DNA of 64,000 nucleotides from Laguncularia racemosa (GCA_037954665.1 JBBMOL010000134.1:62001-126000), one strand, 5' to 3'. Counted from the stretch's first letter, positions 34,741-48,066 are shown. Program-made: numbers and translations. Notes: generated from the sequence alone by a model not told the origin.

Positions 34741-35354
34741 CTAGGTATCGCTTGGCTTCTCTTTCCTTCTGACTCTAATACCTCTTACTTGTGCCTCTTC
34801 CTGGGCTGTAAGAACATACCTTAGTCTAAACGTCCCTTGCTGTCCCTCTTTAAACCGATGGCCTTCCTTGCTAGTTAGCACGTTCACCTCATTGAATATT
34901 TGGAGGCCAAAGTCTTCGGAACCATCTTCCCCGATGTAGGTTATAGCAGTTTCTTTATAGATGGCATAGTCTTGCTCTCCCAGCACGGTGATGATTTATC
35001 CATTTGCTATGAAATTAACTTTCTGATGGAGACTTAAAGGTATGGCTCCAGCAGTATGTATCCATGCCCTTCCCAATAGTAGATTGAAAGACCTTGGGAA
35101 ATGTCGAGGACTTAGAAGAAGATGTGGAATATCTGTGGACCAATCTCCACTAGCAAGTTAATTTCCCCCACTATTTCTCTCTTGGACCCATTGAAGGCCT
35201 TAACCACTATCGAGCTTAGCTTGATGTTGCTTAGATCGACTCCCAATAGGTCAAGGGTGGCCAAAGGGCATACATTAAGAAAAGATCTATTGCCAATGAG
35301 TACTCTAGAGATGATTGTATCGTTGCATTTCACCACTATGAACAGTGGTTTCAT
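34741..35354 (-). pseudogene. Tat-type protease and protease-RT linker
   Basis: The first frame (35354-35112) resembles the Tat aspartic protease: VLIGNRSFLNVCPLATLDLLGVD. The family normally has an Asp at the position of Gly in GNRS and Gly-Ser after Asn, so the catalytic Asp is lost. The linker frame (34986-34741, MLGEQDYAIYKETAITYIGEDGSEDFGLQIF) is typical of Tat polyproteins. The 35355-36290 stretch between gag and protease has only short broken frames. Confidence 0.82.
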
Positions 35355-36294
35355 ATGCTAGTCTCCATCTTCCCCCATCTCTTCGAGAGAGAAAGATATC
35401 TAATCCATGGTGAAGATCGAATCTGCCACATGGCTCAATTTCTTTGTTGGGATGCCCTCTGGTACCTTAATCTGTTTGAGTACTTTGAAGAGTGCTTCCT
35501 CATGAGGCTTGGATGTTGTGAGGAGGCCCATAAGTGATATCTAGGTTGGAACCTTGTTGAGTTGTTCCATAATTTTATATTCGCTTGCTTTAACCATCTT
35601 TATAAATGCAGAGAGCCCCTCTTCTTCCTCTTTCCCTACCTCAGTGTTGGCCTCTTCGATTGAGATCATGTATTTCGGGTCATAAATTCTCCTAAAACGG
35701 GTGATTCCTCCTATAATAGGGGGTCCTTCTTAATTAAGAGCCCAATAGTCAAATGGTGCCGCCTATACCTCTCTGAGGGTATTGAGACATTGAATACATA
35801 TTTCTTCTTTAGATTCTGCACCTCAATAGATTGTTCCCCATAGCACTTTATGACTATCGGTTTTTGGTCCAATTTAATAATGTTCACGGGCTTTTCCCTC
35901 TCCTTTGGTGGGTTGTCTTCTTTCTCAAACTCGGGCCCTCATCTACTAGGTGGCCTATACTCGATTGGTGCAAAAGAGTAATTTACCATATACTTAATTC
36001 TCCCATGCGATTCGCCTAAGGTATCGACTGTTAGGTCTTCAGCTAACCATCTCTTCTTAATCTGTGATTTAGGGGTTTCATCTAGGGCTTGGCGTGGGTG
36101 ACTTTCTTGCTACACTGTTGCCTTTTTCTATTTTTGGGACTCTTTAGAGTCTGGCTCTTCAAATGTTATCATATTAATGGCGGGCTTATGGTTGGGCAGC
36201 GAATTAGTGTTGACATTGGGTGATAGTGTGTTAATAAAGTCCAATTGCACTATTCTAGCATCAATTAGATCTTGAATCTTGTTTCAAAGCCTCC

Positions 36295-37572
36295 AGCATC
36301 TATCTGTGGAATGTCCCTCTTGGCCCATATGATAATCACATTTGAGGCTTAAGTCAAAATTTCTAAGCTTGTACCGGTCACTTGGGATCTCAAAGCTGAT
36401 CAAATTATTTGCTCGCAACTGAGCGAAGACCTAGCTAAGGGGGATCGGGATTAGAGTGAATTGTCTTAAGACCCTGGCGGCCTAGGTGTGATTCATTGGC
36501 GACTACTGGATCGGGGCATTCGAGGTCTGAAATGTTACGCGAGTCCTAACTTTGTCCACTCTGTCGGAGTTAATCGTACTGACAGTAGACTCCTTGACTT
36601 TGTTACCCCCTAGGAGCCTCTATGATGATGTGATTCTGGGAGGGTTCACTGTTTGGAGTCTCCCTGATGTGATGGCATTCTCAATTTGGCACCCTACCGC
36701 TACTACTTCTGCAAAGCTAGATGACGTTTGGCCCACCGGATGTGAGAAGTAAGTCTTATTCAGAGTGCTGACAAAGATGAATGTCAACTCCTTTCCAGAA
36801 ATTAGGGTTGTTACCCTAGCAGCCTTAAAAGACTCAGTGTGTTTCTTTCTAAGACTTCTTAAGTCCATTACTGAAGGGATAACCTTGATGTTGAATTTGT
36901 ACCGGTTATAGAATGCCCGAGCAAGTTTCTCCCAAGTATTGACTTAGTTGAAGTCTAGGTGTGCATACCAGACGAGGGTAGGGCTGTAAGGCTGTCTTGG
37001 AAGGTCTGGATCATAAGCTGGTCATATTGAGCATACTTGCTCATTTTCCGTACATACAGCTTTATATACATCTTGGGGCATCCAGTGCCATCATAGTTTT
37101 CAAATTCTGGGGTCTTGAACTTCTCTGAGTACACCTTCTCCCCATATACCGATAAGCTAGTGATCACTGCCTGCTCAAAATCGTCAGGCCCTTCTATTGT
37201 TTTCATCTTATCAGCCAGGTGTTGAAAAAGTTTTCTCTCCATCTCCTTTTGCCTATCCTCCATCTCCCTCTTTATGTCATCCGAGGTTAGACTGAAGTTG
37301 ACTCTTAGTTCATACTTAAATGCCGAGTTGAGATGGGAATTGATCTCTTCATATTCTAGAGGTTGACCCTCTACTACTTTCCCTTTTCTAGCCCTTGAGT
37401 GTTCTTCCTGAGTTGGTTAGGTGGTGCGAAGGAGGCCAACACTCTCAATCAGGAGGTGGACTTGTGTAGCCAATTATTGGACTATTTGTTCCAGGGATAT
37501 GATCCTAGGATCTGAGGCGGTATTAGCGTTGGTGTTGTTGCAATTGTCCCTGTTATTGCCACTGTTTGCCAT
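36295..37572 (-). pseudogene. Tat-type gag
   Basis: A Met at 37572 (MANSGNNRDN) begins a frame with TAA near 37475 and another stop before MEDRQKEMERKLFQHLADK. The capsid-like block follows: FKTPEFENYDGTGCPKMYIK, YAQYDQLMIQTFQDSLTA (37263-36955). Then ESFKAARVTTLISGKELTFIF lies in another frame (36868-36620). The zinc knuckle is at about 36299-36353 on the minus strand (CDYHMGQEGHSTDRCW), the CX2HX4HX4C form seen in Tat gag. Confidence 0.87.
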
Positions 37573-37819
37573 TTTGGTCTTTGAGTGGGTGCAGATTGAG
37601 CTCCTTGGAGAGTTCAGTTGTTTAGGAGCTATTTTTGATACCCGGTTCGCATTTTTCTTAGTTTAATGCATGTATGTAAATATGATGCATGTGTCACACA
37701 AATGCTAAAATAAAGGGGGCAACAATTGATTAACGATATAATACTGAAATTTTATTTTTATTAATATTGAAAACTTAGAGTTTGATACTTAAAAAATGAA
37801 AAAGTAAAAGTACAATGCT

Positions 37820-39349
37820 AATCTATTTCCTAGTCCTCTTTTTCTTTTACTACAAGCATCAGTTTTCCGCTGATGATAGCTTCCAACTCTTTAACTCCAG
37901 CTTGGGTCTTCTTTAGTTGAGCTTCCAAGGCCTTGTTTTTTTAATCAGACTCTTTAAATCTGCCCTTCCAAATCTCCTTTTTGTAGTCTGCAGCTTCGAA
38001 GTATACCTCCATCCAGACCTTGACTTGTTCTAAATAGGTTCTCAACTCTAAGTCTACTTTGTCTGGCTCAGGTTGGGTGATATCTGAGACTCGGTATGCC
38101 CTTTCCCATGTTTAATATAGCTGGTGGATCACAAAATCCCTAGTGGCTCAATGCTTTCCAACTTCACCATCCAGGTCTCTGAGGTCTACATTGGGGCTCT
38201 CGATTCGAGCTTCCCATAGGGCTTTAACCTTTGCCAACTTGGCAAACTTCTCAACTACCAGCAGATTTGAGTCTTGGTATTCAAACGTGATTGCTTTTAG
38301 TGATGGTCAATAAACTATGTCTTGAATGGTACCGAACTGGCGGACCACTAAGTTTGGATGATAACCTATACATCCGCTGATACCAATTAGAGGAACGACC
38401 TAAAAGTTTCTACAGGTTAGGATGACTTTGTTGCAGTAACTCCATCTAGCTATCCATAGGATGTCGTCGACATTGAAACTCTTGAGCACTTCTACCCAAC
38501 TGTGGCTAGTAAGGTCGTCGGGTAACTTTATCTTTTCTATGCAGGAGTCTACAAGGTCCACTTGTTGGGCTAAAGATTTTCGGACCAGGTTCAACCCAAA
38601 ACATTTGAGGTGGCTTACAAACCAGATCAGGATGAGGTTGATGTTTGAGCAGAGGATCCCGTGGCCTTTCCTCTTGATAAAGTTCAAGTTCCGAATCTGT
38701 TCGGCCAGTAAAACCGGGATATAAGATTTCCCTTCCAAGAATTGGGCCACCAGTTCTGCGACTCAGTAGTGGACATAAAAGGTTCCGGTAGGAAGGAGTA
38801 TGGTGGCGAAGGTTGTCAAGATGAAAGCACTCATGCTCCTTTGTTTATAGCTCTTGGGGTCCCCACATAATACATCTTTCCTATCCCCCGTCATCTTCTT
38901 GGGCTATGAACCAGGCTTCTAACTCATCCATCTATAAGCAAATATCCGTTGCAGTTTGCTAAGGCCTTGTTGATTGCTGTCTTGCAGATATCCAGAAGCC
39001 TACTAAAAATACTTGCTGGCCTGACCTCAAGATCTGGTACATACACCTCGCTGGTTAATGATGGGGCCTACAGAAGTTAGGTGTATTCTTCCAAAGTGAG
39101 AGTGATCTCATGTGGCCCAATGAAGAAAGCTACGAGCTCTACTTCCCATAAATGGAGGATAGCTCGTATCAGAGGTAAGTTCATTTCCATCTTCATTAGT
39201 GAAAGGATAGGCCCTATCTTTTGTTGGATGAAAGCCTGCTCTTCGGGGTTGTATAGAGTAAACCAATGGTCCAGCACCAACTTTGGATCTAGAGGTTTGC
39301 AAACTCAAATCTCTTTGCGAAGGAAGAGATCGACTGTAGAACTAGCCAT
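37820..39349 (-). pseudogene. Tat/Ogre ORF1, plant mobile domain-like
   Basis: An extra frame lies upstream of gag on the minus strand. It starts at 39349 (MASSTVDLFLRKEI), meets a TGA at once, then reads KLVLDHWFTLYNPEEQAFIQ and LTLEEYT (39280-39077). It continues at 38750-38400 (GKSYIPVLLAEQIRNLNFIK; SWVEVLKSFNVDDILW) and then GCIGYHPNLVVRQFG. The last third is charged and probably coiled-coil. Block order resembles the plant mobile domain proteins found as ORF1 in Ogre elements; their role is unknown. Several stops break it. Confidence 0.72.
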
Positions 39350-39844
39350 TTATTATAATAGAAATCTCTAATTACAAAAACTTTTTACAAAATACAAATG
39401 ATGTTATTACAGGGAAATGTATCTGAACTCCAAGAACAGAACAAAAGCATTACATCATTAATCAATTGCCAGCCCATGACTTCATGTATGCAAATAGGTG
39501 GGTTCTAACAGGTTCCTAGACTCTATAGCCTCTAGCATTCTCAAAGAAATGGATCTCGGGCCATATCGAAGCATTGGTTGGGGTAGCCTAATCAGTGCCG
39601 AATGGTGATCATATCACTTCGCCCGAAACCTACACAATGGCCCCTCGTCTTAAGGTCCTAAGACAGCTTGGGTTTGATCGTATCTATTCACACGATTACA
39701 TGCATGCAAACTCAACAGTAAAAATAAATAACTGAACCCTAAATTTCGTTAAATCCCTAAAAGGTTAGCAACAATATAACAATCAAAAGACATTTTTAAA
39801 ATGGTGATTTCAGAAGATTCAGGTGGCTAGCCTACTAGGGATAA

Positions 39845-39862
39845 TCCCCAGTGGAGTCACCA
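39845..39862 (-). other. primer binding site (Tat-type element)
   Basis: The minus strand reads TGGTGACTCCACTGGGGA, three bases inside the 5' LTR. It begins with the TGG expected for a tRNA CCA end. Ogre/Tat elements use tRNA-Arg with a very similar site; the exact tRNA is not proven here. Confidence 0.75.
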
Positions 39863-39865
39863 TCT

Positions 39866-41816
39866 TGTCGAGTTTAATTTTTTTTTTCATTTTCATTCCT
39901 AATCCGATTTATACTAGACCCTATACTCATCTAACATAAATCCTCGACTTGAACTAGGAATTTTGTCTTATTTTGGAGTCGCCACCCAACTGAAATTATG
40001 AAATATTATTGAATTAGGACTAATTGAGCAGATTAATCCTAATTTAGACAACTAGTCAACGAAATCTCCTCTTTTCATTTTTGTGAAAGAGGAAAGGGAA
40101 CGCCAGAGTTGTTGGACTCGAAGGCTAACATATTAAAACCTTAAAGTTACCACCTTATTCTTTTGAAATCTAAACCCTATCCTAATCTCTTTTATTGTTA
40201 CTTATTATTTTTTTATTCTTTTTTTTTGTTGTGTTTTTGTTTATTGCTTAGAAATAACTTATTCTAATATGGAAAAATGGTTTTTTTATTCTTTTTAAAG
40301 TTGCCCCATCAAAGTGCTTACGTACATGCTATTTAGGATCAAACAAACTGTAGTTCGCTTTTTATAAAAACTTTAGTGGGTTAGTTAATTTTAATTATGA
40401 AAATACTTCAAATTTATGTTTTTATCATTTTTAGCATTTTTTAGAAAAAAAATCCAAGCCTAAGCTTGACTATTTTATTTTATTTTTATATTTTTTTTAA
40501 AAAAAATTAATTTAAGGAAAAACCAATTTTAAATTTATTTAAGAAAAGGATTTTTCTAATTGATAAAAATTATTTTTATTTCCCTATTATTAACCTAACT
40601 CTATTATTATTATTATTATTTATTTTTTTATTTTTTATTATTTAACCTATTCTAAACTAAACATGAAAATAATAAACAAATCTAAATCCTACCATTTTTC
40701 CTAATATTATTTTTTCATTTTTTTTCTCTCTTTTTTTTCTTTTAATTTCAAATTGTAAATAAATAAACAATAAATAATAAATAAATAATAAATAAATAAT
40801 AATAATGAAAAATCCGACTTACCTGGATCTAGATACAGTGCACGGGTCGAGTCAGGTCAAAGTAGGCGACGGTCGGAGATTCTTGCGAGTGGCATTTTGG
40901 CATCCGTTTCTGTCGATTAAGGGGTGTTTTTGACGTTTCTAAGGACGAGGGACTCGATGGTGGTGGTGGATTTCTCCAAAAGCTCCTCCAAGTGGTGGTT
41001 CGAAGAGGTGGTCGACGATCGTGGCTCGCGTGAACTCCGGCGGCTCCGATCTCTCTTATTCTCTCTCATTTCTCTCTTCCAATTCGTGATTTAGCTTCAT
41101 CCCTTTGAGTCCTATTTATAGACACTAGAAATCGAGCTGGATAAGCTCGGATTTCTTCTGATTGGGGCAAATCAGATTCATAGTTGAAATTTTCTTCAAT
41201 TTGATTTGATTCGTGCAAATCTTCGATTTCATTGTGATTTGATTCTAATTGGATGATGTTTATCTCATTTTAGTTAAAGCTCTATTGGATTTGTGTAAAA
41301 AATCAAATCAAAATGGTCGGATTCGAATTTTTTCGCAATAGGCGACAATCTCGGACGGAGGTTAAAGACGATCATGTACTCGACACGTACGCTCCCTTTG
41401 TCTAATCACGAGTTGACACATGTCTCAAGCAAAAATAAAAATCGGGCAAAACGCAGAAATGCTTCCCCTGAGTTTCGAACCTTTAACCAAACCCACCCTC
41501 GCACGCCTTTAGGCCATGGCTTGAACCAGTTAGGCTAGCCCACTTCTCAATTTTTTTAATTTACACAAATTGTATATATGCAATGCAATTTTTATTATTT
41601 TTATATTATTTTAAAATTCTAAAAAAATTTAAAATTATTTAACTCCTTTTCTTATTATTCCTATCATTATTTTCCAAATTTGATATATTTTCCTTATTTA
41701 TTTTATTTTTTGAATCTTTTTCCTATTTTTGCTAAATTAGAAGAAAATTTGTAAAAAGTAAAAAAATTGAAAATTAACCATTATTAATTATTAGGGGTAA
41801 AAATGGGGTGTTTACA
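39866..41816 (-). repeat. 5' LTR of Tat-type element
   Basis: This 1951-bp LTR, TGTCGAGTT to GTTTACA on the plus strand, has a minus-strand CTATAAATAG at 41112-41121. It differs from the 3' LTR by many substitutions and small indels. Confidence 0.92.
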
Positions 41817-43800
41817 CTAATTAAGCCCATTCCCCTTTTAAGGCTCATGTCGTAAATGGGTCTTATTAAAAAAAAAAAAATTGGGCCTCAAATCGTATTA
41901 AGGCTCAAAACGAATTAAAACACCTAAAATGGACTAAATTTAGGCATAATAAAATAAATTAAACTTACATGACTCTAAAAGAATCCAAATGAGCTCAAGA
42001 CCCAAAATTAACTTGGATCCACTTTATCTCTACGGTCCATATCCTAAATGGATCATAACAAGTTAATAAAACCTAAATGGGCCTTAAACTCCATAAGGCC
42101 CTAAATCAATTAAAGTTCTAAAATGAAATTAAAATTTAACATGATAATGAATCAAGTTTAAGACATAACAAATAGGATTAAATGGAATAAATAGAATAAA
42201 TTAAAGTAACCTAATTCCTAAAATAGACCCAATGATAATAATTAGACCTAAATAATCTAATTGGGTTTAAATAGAATAAATGGGTCTAGACACCTATATT
42301 AGGGCATAATAAACCCAAATAGATAGTTTAAATTAACTAAGACCTAACTAGATAATTCACTTCAAATAATAAGATTAATAAAATTAATTAGAGCCAGTAA
42401 GCTTAATTCAAAACATAAGTGGGCCTGCTATTCTTTAAGGATCCAAATATCCTAATTAGGCTTTAAATACATCTAAGGTCAAATTTGAACAACATAATAG
42501 ACCTAAGTGAATGAATCCTAAATAGTTTAGACCAAATTAACTAAAAAGCTAATTAAACCTATGTAACCCCTATTAGGTTTGTAACTAGTATAGGCCTTAA
42601 GTAGTATAAACTCAACCCTAAAATAATATTTAAATACTTAAATAATTATTTGACTTAAATTTTCTCTTTTAATACATAAAATCACTCAACTTGCTCTTTG
42701 GGAATTTTAGATTTCAATTCAAGAATCTTCAACTTTTCTTGGTATGTAGTAACATATGTGTTGCTTACTAGGTTAAAAAATTAACCAAACTAATAATCAA
42801 CACAATTAAGTATTTGCTTACTACTTGTTACTTGTGTTTAGTCACTTGAGCTAGCAAGTGATACAATTGGATCGAGATTATGGTTGTAGTCGTATATCTT
42901 GAAATGTCATGGTAGTTAGGCACTTAGGGCATCAAGTGATGGCTTGGTGAGTAGTTGATAAGTGAATTACATCAAATAATAGGCATTATAAGTGAAGAGA
43001 AGGCATATTAAGAGTAATCAAGGGATTATAGATCCCGATGGGCTATACAATATAACTGAATTGTGATTAGTGAAGACCACATAATGGTGAGATCACTTAA
43101 ATGAGACTACTCCCATTAACCCCCGATTGCTGCTATAATGGAATTGAACCTCAAGTCCCCTATCATGTTGTTTAGAGTCATGAATACTCTCGTGCTGGTT
43201 GTTTAGTTTAAATAAGATAATAATGAACTATATGATTGAATGTTGCATTAGTACGTAAGCTTACTTGACATCTATGTGTGTATTTGTGTTATTGTGTACT
43301 CAGCCCTTATAGCTTGCTCCTTATTTATTTTTCAAGTAAGAACTATCTAATGGATCTACTATACGAATCATTGTGTTTTGGCTTCAAGGAAGAATATGTC
43401 GACGAGTACAAGGACATAGATCTCAAGGACTACTTTTTATTTCTCATTTTAACATTGACTTAGTAATTTATGTTTTGGTATTGTATTTATACTTTATAGA
43501 AGCCACCTATGGCTCCATAGCATGTTTACCCAATATCTGTATTTTGTAAACCCTTTAAGCCTTAGGACTTAATTATCTATCTCAAACTATCCACTATGTT
43601 TCTTAAACTTGATGAGTCTCTCAAAATATTTTCCAAAATCAAATAAATCGTTAAATGTTTTAAAAATGTAATAAACCAATTTTAAGGTCCTAAAACTAGT
43701 TTAGAAACTCACATAATAATTGTAACCTTATATATTTTATTTAAATAGGATATAAAGTGAATTGTCTTCATTGTAGAGAATTAGGGATGTGACACAATGC
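41817..43800. other. AT-rich sequence, possible old Tekay-like LTR end
   Basis: No gene. From 43270 a phrase of the type GTGTACTCAGCCCTTATAGC, then a T-rich run and GTAAGAAC, resembles the 3' part of plant Tekay/Del LTRs; compare 52927-52975 in this window. It ends near 43793 with GGGATGTGACA. This may be the far half of sequence at 23521-27277, separated by the Tat insertion. Confidence 0.4.
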
Positions 43801-46800
43801 CTCAGACTTCCTTATTTGTCACTTGTGTATTCAAAACATTGAGACTGTTTGTTCCTACTTCCTACACATCATTTTCTCTAAGTCATTCTTTCATGTGTTA
43901 TCTTTACATCACTTTTCCAAGGCCATGTGAAGCATAAAACACACATAACATGCATGTGATCATATCGGCTCAATCCTCTTATCTACATTTTAATGACTCT
44001 ATTGGGATGGGAATGATTGTATAAAATGATTTTTTTTTAAGAAGAAAGCTAAAGATTTCTTGCAATCGATACCTTCGAAAAGCTTGCTTCTACTTTTTCC
44101 TCTTTTGCTCTTATCATACGTGCCTTTAGATCTACAATTTTCCCTTCTTCTTCTTCTTCTTTTGGGAAAAGTAGCTTTTATTACTTAACATGTACTTACT
44201 TTTCTATTTAAATTCATAACCTTTTTTTCTCCGTTTATTTAAATTCTTAATATTTTCAAAACCTAACAAAAGTAGAATTTTAGTTAAATTTTACATATAC
44301 CTTGAGTATGTGCTAACTTCTTATTGGCATTGAGGTAGCTAGACAAAATAGTTGGGGTTTGCACAATTTTTTCCAATCCTTTTTCTTATTTTTATTTTTT
44401 TTGTATTTTTATAAATTTTGTTATATTATATAATTAAATATATTTAATATTATTTTTATTATATTATACAATTAACTATATTTAATATTATTATTTTATT
44501 AAATTGATTATTTTCGGATCAATTTGAAGTTGATTATAATATAGATGGTGAAAAATTTAATAGAGTTTATGAAAGTCTTATTTTTGTAAAGTTTCGAAAA
44601 TGTTAAGACTCTAATAGATGTCAAAAAAAATTAAAATAAAATTAGATAAACATTAAGTGTTAAATTTCTTTTCTAATTTTCATGTACTATGGTTTGCTGA
44701 AAAGAAACTTCACTTGCTACAGGACAATCGTCCATTAGCTAACTCGCGGCAAGTATTAATATTTAGATATAGATTAATATTTTTTACTGAAGAAATTCAT
44801 GTAAAGAACCTAACGGTGGCGTGAATTTATATCGATTACAAGTTTTTGTCTATCGAAATTTTACCCTTCATCTTTTTCACTTTAAAAAGTCCACGACCTC
44901 AAAAATCTGGAATCATTTACGGGAATTTTAAAACTAACCGTACCCCTCGCTAGTTCTACCAGTATTTATATCTATGAGATTATTTGTTTCAAATCTCTGA
45001 TCCTTCTCAATATTATTCCGGCGTTCTTTATTGAGAATTGTTCTATACAACAATAATCTTTGCATATTTATATCATGATATCTGTATTTACATACATTTT
45101 CATTTTTTTTTTCCAAAATGATGAAATTATGCTACAATTACCTCTTAAATTAAGGGGAAAAAAAATTAAACAATACTTGTTAGGCTTATCTAATGATTTC
45201 CGAAGACATTCTTTTAACGTGTACTTTCAACCAGTGTTGAGGTATATCTGGCGATCTTTATAAACATATCAACTTTCCTATGAATCGAAATGGCTCATCG
45301 CTTGAAAAGAGATCAACAAAAATTACACCTGGTCATCGACATCAACACTCTTTTAATCGGGTCACTCAACCCAGCTAGCCGGTGGCTATTGATTATTCAA
45401 TAAGATATCTTCAACAAAAACACCTTCTGATCAAATGCATTGGCTATAGTAGACATATGTTATGGGTTAAGTTGAACTGATAATCCGGTCTAAACCAATC
45501 TATCGATTTAACTTGGCAAATGATCTATGATTAGGTGGGTTCAAGTCAGTTTGTATGTGAACCTACTAGTTCAGTGGATCACATGATGAATCGAATAAAT
45601 AAAGGCCAAAAAAAAAAAGTTTAGAGCCAATTCATGAGCTTAATTAGGGCATCTCGAGCTGGTCTTGGTTCATTTTTTTTTATCGAAGAATTGACGAGTC
45701 CAAACTGGTTCAGGGCCGATTAGGCCCATTTCCAGTGTCTAGGCTATAGGACTAAGTGTTGGAAGCTAATGGATTCTAAAACTGTCTAGGCTATAGGACT
45801 AAGTGTTGGAAGCTAATGGATTCTAAAACTTGCTAAACTTTACATGATTGGATGGGTTTATGAGTGGTTATTCAATGTTGTAAAGTCTTCGATTTTAGAG
45901 TTTTAGAACCTGTACTCACATCACAAGATAGTATATTTTTATGATCATAGGTATCAATCTTGAAACTTGTATCCAGATTCCCAAGTCTAAGTTATGTTGA
46001 AATTTATCTATACATACAAGGTATCATGATCATAATCCTTAAAAATATTGTTAATAATATGATTAATTTGAAAAAAATATAATGGAAATCCAACTAAATT
46101 AGCCTTACTTACAAGAATATCATTTTGTGGATACTCATTTAGTTAGCTAACAACATCCTATATATCCAATTTAAGTTGTTATTATGATTTATTTTATTGT
46201 ATTTTGCAGTTATTTTGTATTTTTATTACAACTCGTTATGTTAGTATTTATTTAATTTACCTTTCAAAGTGCTATCGGGTTACAATTTCAAATCATGATG
46301 CTGGGCACGAGTGACTAATAACATTTTCAATATTTTTTTTTTAAAAAAGCTAAATATTACACATTACACAAGATAAGATTTTATAGGATACTAGTTGGAG
46401 TATTATGGTTCCATAAGATTACATGATAGGTTTTTGTTTAAATTTTTTAAACCTATAGGGAACAGGATAATTATTTTCCTATCTACCATTTATCAACTCA
46501 TCCTAATGTTGACCTAGAAATATATAGAGAAAATGTAGAAATAATTCATGAACACAAAGAACCATTAATAAGAGGGTTATAGTTGATTTTTTTCATATAT
46601 ATACTCCTTTATATTAGGACATAAAATATGACTCATTATCATAAATCGTAAGTGCTTGTGAGGGATACTAAGCTTGGTGGCACCACACACCAAGCAAATT
46701 TCCAACCAGCAAAGTTACCTTGCATGAGTTACTATGCTAAAATAATTATTGATAGTTACTTACTACTTGTATAGACACAGTGACGTGTAATAGCCAATCA

Positions 46801-47125
46801 AACTTTTCTTTTTCTTTTTTTGCAATAGCCAATCAAACTTTTCTGGATGTTATGGCGTCAGTTGGAGAGAGATTATTATTTGCTTTAATGACAAGTGTTT
46901 GTTTAATTATAAGCAAGGACATATTCTTAGAGAATTCTTTCAATTAAAACTCGTTAATTTGTGGCTGAATTATTCGACAGACATTTCACATTGTTTACCT
47001 AGACAACATTCAAACACTTTGAACTTCTGCAGTAATTTCCTTCGCTAGGAATGTTGCATGCAACCACAAGTAAACTCATTTGTAATTTACATGAAGTTGC
47101 TTCATTCACATTATCACACACACTG

Positions 47126-47130
<5 letters not shown>
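43801..47130. other. AT-rich intergenic sequence with small duplications
   Basis: No coding frame is credible. It contains a repeated TTAATATTATT/TATATTATA tract at 44410-44500, the 47-bp duplication at 45737-45830, and two copies of AATAGCCAATCAAACTTTTCT at 46789 and 46824. Confidence 0.6.
45737..45830. repeat. perfect 47-bp tandem duplication
   Basis: Two adjacent identical copies, 45737-45783 and 45784-45830, begin GTCTAGGCTATAGG and end TTCTAAAACT. No differences are seen, so the duplication is young. Confidence 0.95.
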
Positions 47131-47156
<26 letters not shown>

Positions 47157-47172
47157 TTCTCTATAAATATAG
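47131..47172 (+). promoter_or_regulatory. (GA)13 tract followed by TATA box, promoter-like
   Basis: A (GA)13 run at 47131-47156 is followed at once by TCTATAAATATAG. A GA-rich element just upstream of TATA is common in plant core promoters. Downstream, a 64-codon frame at 47328-47522 has no recognisable domain, and 47523-48534 shows no gene. A transcript is possible but not shown. Confidence 0.3.
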
Positions 47173-48066
47173 CCAGAACATAACCTCTGATAAAACATCA
47201 AAGAAATGATAATGGGGTTGGATTGGAGGGTTTGGGGAGAATTAAAAAAGAAAAAGAAAAAAAAAGTAAGAAAAGAAAAGAAAAAGGAAAAATATAATGG
47301 GGTTAGAGGGCTCTCATCGTAGGAGAGATGACACCTACATTCACGCTTTGGCATATAATTGAATCGTTTCATGAGCATAAGCAAGTGCCATCCTCTTGCG
47401 ACGAGAACCCTCGCAGCCTCACCTCAACGATGCAACGGTACGAGATGGTGTCTGATTATATCGGTTGTTATTACGGAGTAAGAATCCTTTGGATCCACAT
47501 TTTAAACATATACTATTTCTAATGTATTTAATTTGCAACCTACTTTATTCTACACATCTTCTTAATTGCGTAAAAAAGAAAACTACCATTAGCATCAATT
47601 GCATCATGCAGCCAGATAATCTCGACCACACAACCCACCAACACTCAAAAGCTACTTTTGCAATTCCCAAAAAGCTTTAATGAAAACTTAACACTTCTAT
47701 TTCCATTGGAGGCTTTGCATTGGAGGTTCTCTTGTGGGAAAATGTTAGGTTTACATGTAATTAGGAGAAGTGTTGGTTTATACGAAATTGGATGCTTAGT
47801 GAGTAATTAGTGCTTTCAAGAGTGCTTTATGGGGGATTAAGAAGGAGCAATGGTAGAGAGGATAATGGGTTTGTCGGGATTTTTAGAAATTTGATCATTT
47901 TACATTGAGGAATCTTTTTGTGCTTTTCTGTTCTCTCCTCTTTGCATTTTATGTCCACAAATATAGCTCATGTATAAATTGAATTTTTTTTTCTAGAGCG
48001 TATTCTTACCAACTTTATAAAAGCCGTTGTTTTAATGGAAAAAACTTACATAATTATGTATTGACT

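Larger units (their letters stand above)
27278..41816 (-). mobile_element. Tat/Ogre-type Ty3/gypsy element with ORF1
   Basis: This 14.5 kb element lies on the minus strand. Order in element sense: 5' LTR (39866-41816), PBS, ORF1 (39349-37820), gag (37572-36295), protease (35354-35112), RT-RNase H (34285-32300), integrase (32198-31201), a 1.9 kb 3' region with tandem repeats, polypurine tract, 3' LTR (27278-29254). Size, 2 kb LTRs, the extra ORF before gag and the PBS fit the Tat/Ogre group. Flanks are TTAAT (27273-27277) and CTAAT (41817-41821), a 5-bp duplication with one mismatch. Many stops and frameshifts and divergent LTRs show an old copy. Confidence 0.9.

Noticed and set aside
23521..43795. 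One large Tekay-like LTR interrupted by the Tat element
   Set aside because: Internal phrases fit, but no clear TGT start, purine tract or target duplication could be fixed; candidate ends near 24044 and 43793 lack matching flanks.
47328..47522. 64-codon frame downstream of the GA/TATA element
   Set aside because: No recognisable domain, and no support beyond the promoter-like sequence.
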